Below, piece after piece: positions 1 to 5,463 of a stretch of 6,620 nucleotides of DNA. The notes below the pieces were generated by a model. The model worked only from the letters and a program-made list of their open reading frames with translations, was not told the origin of the DNA and ran no database searches. Made by a program: the position numbers and the translations under genes. Origin of the DNA: Betaproteobacteria bacterium (GTDB lineage Bacteria; Pseudomonadota; Gammaproteobacteria; Burkholderiales; Burkholderiaceae); NCBI GenBank assembly GCA_013205155.1, contig JABMMT010000042.1:1-6620 (forward strand), given 5' to 3'. How positions within the stretch are numbered: position 1 is the first letter of the stretch; each line of letters starts with the position of its first letter.

Positions 1-54
1 GCTGTAAGAGTGAAGTCTTCATGCAAAGAAATTACTGAGGAGGTCGAGGTATGA
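1..54 (+). CDS. bchZ: C-terminal end of upstream gene, probably BchZ (partial)
   Basis: Frame 1 is open from the window edge to a TGA at 52-54 and gives 17 residues ending KEITEEVEV. Its stop overlaps the next ATG as ATGA, which is typical of the last gene of an operon segment. BchZ is a subunit of the nitrogenase-like chlorophyllide a oxidoreductase (BchXYZ) in bacteriochlorophyll a synthesis, and it commonly lies just upstream of pufB in purple bacteria. The charged tail with an I/V-T-E-x-V pattern fits what I remember of BchZ C-termini, but 17 residues cannot prove identity. The assignment rests mainly on position, so it is tentative. Confidence 0.45.
   Translation, partial: AVRVKSSCKEITEEVEV
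37..43 (+). promoter_or_regulatory. Strong Shine-Dalgarno for the 49-residue ORF
   Basis: GAGGAGG lies 7 bases before the ATG at 51, inside the last codons of the upstream gene. It is a near-perfect anti-16S match with ideal spacing and is the main reason to treat the short ORF at 51 as translated. Confidence 0.75.
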
Positions 55-200
55 TTTCTTCATTAGTAAAAGTTGATTACAACAAATCCATCGATTTGTT
101 GGAAACGGAATGTGGCATGCCGTACGCTACAGCCCATGTCGCGCGGGTTAAGCGCGGTAACGGCCGCAAGGCTATTTTTGAAGGAGGTAATCGGTTATGA
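51..200 (+). CDS. Unrecognised 49-residue soluble ORF, coupled to pufB
   Basis: I do not recognise this product. It has 49 residues, begins MISSLVKVDY and has a basic stretch RVKRGNGRK at about residues 32-40. It has no membrane segment, signal peptide, heme motif or Cys pair (one Cys, at 21). It is not PufQ, which is about 75 residues with a membrane span. The start is supported by GAGGAGG 7 bases upstream. Its ATG overlaps the preceding stop and its own stop overlaps the pufB start, both as ATGA. The pufB ribosome-binding site lies inside its last codons, so ribosomes translating it would be delivered to pufB. It may be a small protein or a leader ORF that sets pufB translation, by analogy with the short pufK frame before pufB in Rhodobacter sphaeroides. 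I am fairly sure it is translated and unsure of any function. Confidence 0.6.
   Translation: MISSLVKVDYNKSIDLLETECGMPYATAHVARVKRGNGRKAIFEGGNRL
181..188 (+). promoter_or_regulatory. Strong Shine-Dalgarno for pufB
   Basis: AAGGAGGT lies 8 bases before the pufB ATG at 197 and within the coding sequence of the preceding short ORF. It fixes the pufB start and suggests high initiation, as expected for an abundant antenna polypeptide. Confidence 0.8.
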
Positions 201-349
201 GCGATCACAGAACAGGTTCAATATCTGGCCTTACTGATGACGAAGCCAAGGAGTTTCATCAGTTGTATATCCAAGGTTTAGTTGGTTTTACTGCTATAGC
301 TGTAGTAGCCCATATTTTGGTTTGGGCATGGCGTCCTTGGTTCCATTGA
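197..349 (+). CDS. pufB: Light-harvesting complex 1 beta polypeptide
   Basis: This 50-residue protein is the beta subunit of the core antenna (LH1), an inner-membrane polypeptide that binds bacteriochlorophyll a and carotenoid around the reaction centre. The N-terminal part has the family pattern SGLTDDEAKEFH (residues 10-21). One membrane span follows at about residues 24-45, with the bacteriochlorophyll-ligating His39 in the A-x-x-x-H pattern. The chain ends in the conserved aromatic WRPWF block. Length is normal for LH1 beta (about 47-55 residues). The start follows from AAGGAGGT and the ATGA overlap with the preceding ORF. In most purple bacteria pufA follows directly; here another ORF intervenes. 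LH2 beta (PucB) is the alternative, but the puf context makes LH1 far more likely. Confidence 0.95.
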   Translation: MSDHRTGSISGLTDDEAKEFHQLYIQGLVGFTAIAVVAHILVWAWRPWFH

Positions 350-376
350 AATCGGTTTAAATCTTAGGGGAATGAA

Positions 377-601
377 ATGAAAAATAGTCACGTTATGAGC
401 AAAGAAAAAAATATGATCACAGAGGATTCAATCTCCTTCAATCTTATTTTTATTTTATGTTTTTTAGTGTGCTTTGTTGTTTCTTTGTTTACCCAGATTT
501 TGCCAAATAAGTGGAGTTCTTGGCTTCCAGGGGCTGAAGAAAAATCGCTTATCGATGGTACGAAGTCGGCAGTTTATGGCTTTATGTCTTACTTAAATTA
601 G
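377..601 (+). CDS. Single-span membrane protein inserted between pufB and pufA, unknown family
   Basis: This 74-residue protein is one I cannot assign to a family. A polar N-terminus (1-20) is followed by one hydrophobic span (about 21-42, rich in F, L, I, V) and a C-terminal domain. That domain opens with the aromatic, Pro/Gly-containing block PNKWSSWLPGAEEKSL (43-58) and ends with a probably amphipathic helix finishing in FMSYLN. The span contains no His, so it cannot ligate bacteriochlorophyll like an LH alpha or beta chain, and there is no WRPW or FNWL antenna signature. AGGGG 6 bases before the ATG at 377 supports this start over the in-frame Met7 and Met13. The gap to pufB is 27 bases and to pufA 9 bases, so it should be co-transcribed with both antenna genes. 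The first half is notably T-rich, partly because of hydrophobic codons. By position it could be an accessory subunit or assembly factor of the LH1-reaction centre complex, in the way PufX is, but sequence shows no PufX homology. Translation is likely; function is inference. Confidence 0.8.
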   Translation: MKNSHVMSKEKNMITEDSISFNLIFILCFLVCFVVSLFTQILPNKWSSWLPGAEEKSLIDGTKSAVYGFMSYLN

Positions 602-610
602 GAGAAGATT

Positions 611-817
611 ATGTGGAGAATTTGGAAACTTTATGATCCATTGCGAGCGATGGTTGTTCAAGGAGTTTTTCTCTTTGGTCTTGCAGCAATGATTCACTTG
701 ATTTTGCTAAGTAGTGTTCGTTTTAACTGGTTGGATGGTCTTAGCCAAGCCCAGTTCAAGACGATGGAAGCAAAAACAGGATCAGCAATGCCACCATCAG
801 TTCCGGCGGCAAAGTAA
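611..817 (+). CDS. pufA: Light-harvesting complex 1 alpha polypeptide
   Basis: This 68-residue protein is the alpha subunit of LH1 and pairs with PufB in the inner membrane. It starts with the classic WRIWKLYDP segment (2-10), has one span at about 14-34 and the bacteriochlorophyll-ligating His29 in the conserved IHLILL context. The FNWL motif (38-41) follows, whose Trp hydrogen-bonds the pigment in LH1. A polar, Ala/Pro-containing tail of about 27 residues follows, longer than in the shortest LH1 alpha chains but within family range. A TAGGAGAAG ribosome-binding site overlaps the stop of the preceding 74-residue ORF, which suggests close translational linkage. A stem-loop follows the stop. 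Confidence 0.96.
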   Translation: MWRIWKLYDPLRAMVVQGVFLFGLAAMIHLILLSSVRFNWLDGLSQAQFKTMEAKTGSAMPPSVPAAK

Positions 818-831
818 TTTGTATAGAAAAT

Positions 832-879
832 GGTGAATAGGGTTAGGTTAATTAGCTTTTTAGCTCAACCCTATTTATC
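832..879 (+). promoter_or_regulatory. pufA-pufL intercistronic stem-loop, probable mRNA stabiliser
   Basis: The 9-base arms AATAGGGTT (836-844) and AACCCTATT (867-875) are perfectly complementary. The stem extends outward to 832 and 879 with two G-U pairs, giving about 13 pairs. The 22-base loop can form a small inner hairpin (AGC 854-856 with GCT 863-865). There is no T-run after the stem, which argues against an intrinsic terminator. In Rhodobacter a structure at this position protects the pufBA segment from 3' decay, so antenna protein exceeds reaction centre protein. The same role here is inferred from position and fold. Confidence 0.75.
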
Positions 880-901
880 CATTCATTGGAGAGCATAAAA
901 A

Positions 902-1726
902 ATGGCCATGCTTAGTTTTGAAAGAAAGTATCGCGTTCGAGGCGGTACATTAGTCGGTGGGGACTTATTCGATTTTTGGGTGGGGCCGTTTTACGTCGGA
1001 TTTTTTGGTGTTACCACTGTTTTCTTTTCCTTTTTAGGCACCGCACTGATTTTGTGGGGTGCTTCACAGGGTCCAACATGGAACCCCTGGCAGATCAATA
1101 TCGCGCCACCGGATATTAGTTATGGACTAGGTTTTGCCCCCTTGTTGCAAGGCGGGCTGTGGCAGCTGATTACGGTTTGTGCCTTAGGGGCATTCCTTTC
1201 GTGGGCCTTACGAGAAGTAGAGATTTGTCGAAAACTCGGTATGGGGCTGCATGTTCCTTATGCTTACTTAATGGCGGTGTTTGCTTATTTCACCTTAGTG
1301 ATTATTAGACCTGTACTGATGGGTGCTTGGGGACATGGTTTTCCATATGGCATCTTGAGTCACTTAGATTGGGTTTCCAATGTGGGCTATCAGTATCTGC
1401 ATTTCCATTACAACCCAGCGCACATGATTGCGGTGACCTTATTCTTTACAACTACCTTTGCGTTGGTATTACATGGCGGCCTAGTCTTGTCATCCACCAA
1501 TCCTCAAAAGGGTCAGTTTGTTAAAACGCCCGAACATGAAGATACCTTTTTTAGAGATTCGATTGGTTATTCGATTGGTACTTTAGGCATTCATCGCCTT
1601 GGATTGTTTTTAGCTGTAGCAGCGGTTTTCTGGAGCGCTGTTTGTATCGTGATCAGCGGCCCATTCTGGTCTCGTGGTTGGCCTGAGTGGTGGGGTTGGT
1701 GGTTGAACTTGCCAATTTGGCGTTAA
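902..1726 (+). CDS. pufL: Photosynthetic reaction centre L subunit
   Basis: This 274-residue, five-span inner-membrane protein forms with PufM the core of the type-2 reaction centre. It holds the bacteriochlorophyll special pair, bacteriopheophytin, ubiquinones and the non-heme iron. The N-terminus SFERKYRVRGG is diagnostic. Numbering runs one ahead of the R. sphaeroides L chain. Visible ligands are His154 (accessory pigment), His174 (special pair), His191 and His231 (iron), with Glu105 near bacteriopheophytin, His169, Tyr163, and Glu213 and Ser224 on the QB proton path. All are present, so the protein should be functional. Length matches the family (about 273-282). GGAGAG 8 bases upstream supports the ATG at 902 rather than Met3. 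It follows the pufA hairpin and precedes pufM by 14 bases. Confidence 0.98.
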   Translation: MAMLSFERKYRVRGGTLVGGDLFDFWVGPFYVGFFGVTTVFFSFLGTALILWGASQGPTWNPWQINIAPPDISYGLGFAPLLQGGLWQLITVCALGAFLSWALREVEICRKLGMGLHVPYAYLMAVFAYFTLVIIRPVLMGAWGHGFPYGILSHLDWVSNVGYQYLHFHYNPAHMIAVTLFFTTTFALVLHGGLVLSSTNPQKGQFVKTPEHEDTFFRDSIGYSIGTLGIHRLGLFLAVAAVFWSAVCIVISGPFWSRGWPEWWGWWLNLPIWR

Positions 1727-1740
1727 GAGGAACATATATT

Positions 1741-2748
1741 ATGGAATATCAAAATCTATTCACTCAAGTTCAAGTCGTTGCTCCGCCGCATCACGGGGTA
1801 TCTATAGATCCTTATGAAGAACGAGAGCGCTTTGGCACGCCAGCCCTGATTCATTTATTTGGTCGTCTAGGTAATGCTCAGCTTGGACCCATTTACTTGG
1901 GCGGTTTTGGCATTGCCTCTTTATTTTTTGGCGTTATTGCATTTCAGATTATGGGCTTTAATATGTTGGCCTCAGTGAATTGGAACCCAATTGAATTTGT
2001 GCGCCAATTATTCTGGCTGTCTTTAGATCCACCGCTGCCAAAGCATGGACTGTCTTTATTCATGCCTCTCAATGAGGGTGGTTGGTGGATGATGGCCGGC
2101 TTCTTCTTAACTGTTTCAATTTTATTATGGTGGGCAAGAATGTACCGCCGTGCTGTTGCCTTGGGTATGGGTACGCACGTTGCTTGGGGTTTCTTGGCAG
2201 CAATTTGGTTGTATCTCGTATTAGGATTTATTCGCCCCATCATGATGGGTAGCTGGAGCGAGGCCGTTCCGTTTGGAATCTTCTCGCACTTAGATTGGAC
2301 TGCTGCGTTCTCATTACGTTATGGCAATTTATTCTATAACCCCTTCCACATGTTGTCGATTGTTTTCCTTTACGGATCCGTGCTCCTTTTTGCAATGCAT
2401 GGCGGAACTATTTTGGCAGTCAGCCGCTTTGGTGGCGAACGGGAGATTGAGCAAATCGTCGATCGTGGCACAGCCTCAGAAAGAGCAGCTTTATTCTGGA
2501 GATGGACCATGGGCTTTAATGCGACCATGGAATCAATCCACCGTTGGGCTTGGTGGTTTGCAGTGTTAACTCCTTTAGTCGGTGGCATCGGCATTTTGCT
2601 AACCGGCACTGTTGTGGATAACTGGTATTTATGGGCAGTAAAGCATCATGTTGCGCCTTCGTATCCTTATGTTTTTGGAACTCCATTACCTGACCCTGCT
2701 ACCACTGGATTTATTCCACCTCTTCCACCTGCTATCCCAGGGAAATAA
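1741..2748 (+). CDS. pufM: Photosynthetic reaction centre M subunit
   Basis: This 335-residue protein is the second core chain of the reaction centre. The start at 1741 (MEYQNLFTQVQ, preceded by AAGAGGAA at 1725-1732) matches family N-termini. An in-frame ATG at 1687 lies inside pufL, would add 18 residues and is rejected. Numbering is one ahead of R. sphaeroides M: His183 (accessory pigment), His203 (special pair), His220 and His267 plus Glu235 (iron ligands), Tyr211, and Trp253 at the QA site. The diagnostic block SRFGGEREIEQI (229-239) is intact. The C-terminus extends to a Pro-rich tail (about residues 305-335), longer than in R. sphaeroides (about 308 residues). Such tails are usual in species whose reaction centre carries the PufC cytochrome. 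pufC starts three bases after the stop. Confidence 0.98.
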   Translation: MEYQNLFTQVQVVAPPHHGVSIDPYEERERFGTPALIHLFGRLGNAQLGPIYLGGFGIASLFFGVIAFQIMGFNMLASVNWNPIEFVRQLFWLSLDPPLPKHGLSLFMPLNEGGWWMMAGFFLTVSILLWWARMYRRAVALGMGTHVAWGFLAAIWLYLVLGFIRPIMMGSWSEAVPFGIFSHLDWTAAFSLRYGNLFYNPFHMLSIVFLYGSVLLFAMHGGTILAVSRFGGEREIEQIVDRGTASERAALFWRWTMGFNATMESIHRWAWWFAVLTPLVGGIGILLTGTVVDNWYLWAVKHHVAPSYPYVFGTPLPDPATTGFIPPLPPAIPGK

Positions 2749-2751
2749 GCC

Positions 2752-3870
2752 ATGAAACAACTAAGAAAATTTCTGATGTTACCGGTCTTACTGTTGGGTA
2801 TTTTGCTGCTGTCTGGCTGCGGCGAGAGACCGCCGATGGAAACGGTTCAGCACGGCTTTCGTGGAACAGGTATGGATTTGATTTACAACCCACGCATCTT
2901 GGCTGAGCAAGCTGAGAAAAATGCAGTACCTGTGTCATCTGGACCAGCGTCAGCCGATGGACCAAAAGCAGGGGCGGTATATCAAAATGTGAAAGTCCTC
3001 AATAATTTAAGTGTTGGCCAATTTACTTCATTCATGGTTGCCATGACAAGTTGGGTTGCACCTGAGCAGGGCTGTGCTTATTGTCATAACGTGAACAATT
3101 TTGCAGATGAATCTTTGTATACCAAGAGTGTAGCTCGCAACATGATTTTAATGACGCAACGAGTAAACACCCAATGGCAAAGCCACGTCGCTCAGACAGG
3201 TGTTACTTGCTATACCTGTCATCGTGGTAATAATATTCCGCAAAATGTATGGTTTGAAGACCCCGTACAAAAAGTTGGCAATGGCATGCTGGGTAATAAG
3301 AATGGTCAAAATACGCCAGTTGAAGGTTCTGGCTATGCATCATTGCCGAATAATACTTTTGCAGCTTATTTGCTAAATGACCAGAAGATTCGCGTCAATG
3401 GTGAGACTGCATTGCCCACGGGGAACAAAAGTAGTATTAATGCAACCGAGGGGACCTATGGATTAATGATGCATTTCTCAAACTCTTTAGGTGTTAATTG
3501 TACATATTGTCATAACACTCGGTCAGTAGCTTCTTGGGAACAAAGTCCGCCACAGAAAACGACAGCTTGGTATGCCATTCGAATGGCGCGGGATCTCAAC
3601 AATAACTACATGGAACCTATCCAAGGACTGTTTCCTCCGCATCGTTTAGGCCCAACTGGTGATGTTGCAAAAAACAATTGCGCTACTTGCCACCAAGGTG
3701 CTTACAAGCCGCTTTATGGGGTATCGATGTTGTCTGACTATCCTTATCTGACCGGGCCCGCAATGACAACACAAAAAGCTCCCAATTATCCTTATTTGAA
3801 CGGGCCGGCTAAGTCAATGCAGAAATCTTCAGACGCGGTTGCTCCAACAAAATCGGTGGCAATGAAGTAA
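2752..3870 (+). CDS. pufC: Reaction centre tetraheme cytochrome c subunit, lipoprotein
   Basis: This 372-residue periplasmic, lipid-anchored cytochrome donates electrons to the photo-oxidised special pair. A lipoprotein signal peptide ends in the lipobox LLSGC with acylated Cys23. Four CXXCH heme sites are at Cys108, Cys153, Cys250 and Cys310. By alignment from memory with the Blastochloris viridis subunit, the axial Met ligands are Met95, Met131 and Met239. His145 in the WQSHV context would ligate the fourth heme. All four hemes therefore appear complete. The chain is somewhat longer than usual because the C-terminal DYPYLTGP motif is duplicated. It lies three bases after pufM with a modest AGGGA ribosome-binding site at 2739-2743, and a terminator follows, so it is the last gene of the puf unit. 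Confidence 0.97.
   Translation: MKQLRKFLMLPVLLLGILLLSGCGERPPMETVQHGFRGTGMDLIYNPRILAEQAEKNAVPVSSGPASADGPKAGAVYQNVKVLNNLSVGQFTSFMVAMTSWVAPEQGCAYCHNVNNFADESLYTKSVARNMILMTQRVNTQWQSHVAQTGVTCYTCHRGNNIPQNVWFEDPVQKVGNGMLGNKNGQNTPVEGSGYASLPNNTFAAYLLNDQKIRVNGETALPTGNKSSINATEGTYGLMMHFSNSLGVNCTYCHNTRSVASWEQSPPQKTTAWYAIRMARDLNNNYMEPIQGLFPPHRLGPTGDVAKNNCATCHQGAYKPLYGVSMLSDYPYLTGPAMTTQKAPNYPYLNGPAKSMQKSSDAVAPTKSVAMK
3736..3831 (+). repeat. Imperfect 48-bp tandem duplication in the 3' end of pufC
   Basis: Two adjacent 48-base units (3736-3783 and 3784-3831) match at about 34 of 48 positions by eye. They encode DYPYLTGPAMTTQKAP and NYPYLNGPAKSMQKSS (PufC residues 329-344 and 345-360). The period is exactly 16 codons, so the reading frame is kept. 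In the B. viridis cytochrome a single DYP-x-L-GP motif stands near the C-terminus, which suggests the second copy was added by duplication. Confidence 0.8.
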
Positions 3871-3888
3871 GCTATGTAGAGTTAAACC

Positions 3889-3923
3889 AATAGCGTCATA
3901 CGGTACATATGACGCTATTTTTT
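3889..3923 (+). terminator. Intrinsic terminator after pufC
   Basis: A perfect 12-bp stem, AATAGCGTCATA (3889-3900) with TATGACGCTATT (3908-3919), closes a 7-base loop. A run of six T (3918-3923) overlaps the 3' arm. This is a textbook Rho-independent terminator, placed 18 bases after the pufC stop. It should separate the puf transcript from crtIB, although partial read-through is possible. Confidence 0.93.
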
Positions 3924-3945
3924 GTAGAAAAGTTGGTTTGGTGAA

Positions 3946-5463
3946 ATGTTAAAAAAAGCGGTATTTAATGAAGACGAAGTATCAACTGCCATCGTAATTG
4001 GAAGTGGATTTGGCGGATTGGCCTCTGCGATTCGTTTGTCCTGTAAAGGTTACAAGGTCATTGTTATAGAGAAGCTAGATGCACCCGGTGGTAGGGCATA
4101 CGTACACCATCGTGACGGCTTTACGTTTGATGCGGGGCCTACCATTATTACTGCACCTTTCCTACTGAGTGAATTATGGGAGTTGTGCGGTAAGAAGATG
4201 TCAGATGATGTTGATCTGCGCCCAATGGATCCTTTTTATCGTATCCGTTTTGACGATGGTACTCATTTTGACTATACGGGTGACCCAGCCAGAATGCGCG
4301 CTGAAGTGGCTAAGTTTGCGCCAGAAGACTTACCAGGTTACGAGCGATTTTTAGCAGAAGCAGAAAAATGCTACAAGCTTGGTTTTCAGGAGTTAAGTTC
4401 TACTGCATTTGACTCAATCGGAGATTTGGTTCGCGCCATTCCATCAATGGTGAAGATGCGGGCCTGGGAGAGTCTCTATAAATTAGTTGCGCGCCACTTA
4501 AAAAATGACAAGATACGCCAAGTGATGAGTTTTCATCCACTCTTAATTGGCGGCAATCCTTTCTCTGTTACTGCAGTTTATGCGCTCATCAACTCCTTGG
4601 AGCGGCGTCATGGCGTGCACTCGGCAATGGGTGGCACAGGCTCTTTAATTAAAGGCTTGGCTGGTTTATTGGCTGGTAGAGGGGTGGAAATTCGCCTGAA
4701 CTCTGAGGTGAAGCGCATTGAAGTAGAGGATGGTAAGGCTCAAGGTGTAACCCTGGCCAATGGCGAATTTATTCCTGCAGATATTGTGGTCTCCAATGCG
4801 GATGCAGCATGGACTTATCAAAAGCTCATCGCGCCAGAACATCGCAAAGTGTGGACCGACGCTAAGGTAAATAAGAGTAAATACTCCATGAGTCTTTTTG
4901 TTTGGTACTTCGGCACAGATAATCAATATCCTGACGTTCCTCACCATATGATCTTATTAGGCAAGCGCTATAAAGAGCTACTCACGGATATCTTTAAGAA
5001 GCATGTGTTGGCAGATGACTTTAGCCTCTATTTACATAGGCCAACCGCTACTGATCCATCCTTAGCACCTGCTGGCGGTGATGCATTTTATGTGTTGGCC
5101 CCAGTACCGAATTTAGAAAGCGGAACGGACTGGGCTAAAGAGGCTGAGCCCTATCGTCAAGCAATTGCTAAGTACTTAGATGAAAGTGTTTTACCTGGAT
5201 TTGAAAAGCATCTTAAAACATCCTTTCTCATGACTCCTCAAGATTTTCAGGATCGTCTCTTGTCAGTCAAAGGCGCTGCCTTTGGTTTTGAGCCACTCCT
5301 TCTTCAAAGCGCTTGGTTTAGACCACACAACCGTAGTGAAGATATTCAGGGGCTTTATATGGTTGGAGCTGGTACTCACCCGGGTGCAGGCATTCCTGGT
5401 GTCTTATCTTCAGCAAAAGCATTAATGTCAGTGGTAGCAGAACCTAAAAAAGTCTTAGTATGA
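3946..5463 (+). CDS. crtI: Phytoene desaturase, CrtI type
   Basis: This 505-residue FAD-dependent, membrane-associated enzyme introduces the successive double bonds that convert phytoene to neurosporene or lycopene; the number of steps cannot be read from sequence. The N-terminal dinucleotide-binding fold (about 15-43) has GSGFGG at 19-24, Glu42 at the ribose position and the PGGR stretch. The mid-domain HPLLIGGNPFSVTAVY and the C-terminal bacterial CrtI signature GLYMVGAGTHPGAGIPGV (469-486) are characteristic. Methoxyneurosporene desaturase CrtD is related, but the HPLLIGGNP block, the HGVH-x-AMGGTG segment and the coupling to crtB favour CrtI. An in-frame TAG at 3925 limits upstream extension, so ATG 3946 is the first possible start. 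Its ribosome-binding site is weak. It begins 22 bases after the terminator T-run and overlaps crtB by ATGA. Confidence 0.95.
   Translation: MLKKAVFNEDEVSTAIVIGSGFGGLASAIRLSCKGYKVIVIEKLDAPGGRAYVHHRDGFTFDAGPTIITAPFLLSELWELCGKKMSDDVDLRPMDPFYRIRFDDGTHFDYTGDPARMRAEVAKFAPEDLPGYERFLAEAEKCYKLGFQELSSTAFDSIGDLVRAIPSMVKMRAWESLYKLVARHLKNDKIRQVMSFHPLLIGGNPFSVTAVYALINSLERRHGVHSAMGGTGSLIKGLAGLLAGRGVEIRLNSEVKRIEVEDGKAQGVTLANGEFIPADIVVSNADAAWTYQKLIAPEHRKVWTDAKVNKSKYSMSLFVWYFGTDNQYPDVPHHMILLGKRYKELLTDIFKKHVLADDFSLYLHRPTATDPSLAPAGGDAFYVLAPVPNLESGTDWAKEAEPYRQAIAKYLDESVLPGFEKHLKTSFLMTPQDFQDRLLSVKGAAFGFEPLLLQSAWFRPHNRSEDIQGLYMVGAGTHPGAGIPGVLSSAKALMSVVAEPKKVLV

Noticed and set aside
111..131. Possible PpsR/CrtJ operator (TGT...ACA) upstream of pufB
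   Set aside because: The spacing is 15 bases, not the 12 of TGT-N12-ACA, and the site is inside coding sequence with no promoter seen nearby.
51..200. PufQ as identity of the 49-residue ORF
   Set aside because: PufQ is about 75 residues with a membrane span; this ORF is shorter and has no hydrophobic segment.
377..601. PufX or a second LH1 beta/alpha chain as identity of the inserted ORF
   Set aside because: PufX lies after pufM and lacks this C-terminal block. Antenna chains need a His in the span and WRPW or FNWL-type signatures, all absent here.
832..879. Intrinsic terminator between pufA and pufL
   Set aside because: No T-run follows the 3' arm, and pufL, pufM and pufC downstream need transcription through it.
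1687..1740. Upstream in-frame start for pufM inside pufL
   Set aside because: It would add 18 residues not typical of PufM, whereas ATG 1741 has a ribosome-binding site and gives a family-like N-terminus.
1944..2243. 99-residue minus-strand frame within pufM
   Set aside because: It is antisense to well-conserved M subunit coding sequence, shows no recognisable domain, and is best explained as a shadow frame.
4666..4947. 93-residue minus-strand frame within crtI
   Set aside because: It is fully antisense to crtI and has no family features.
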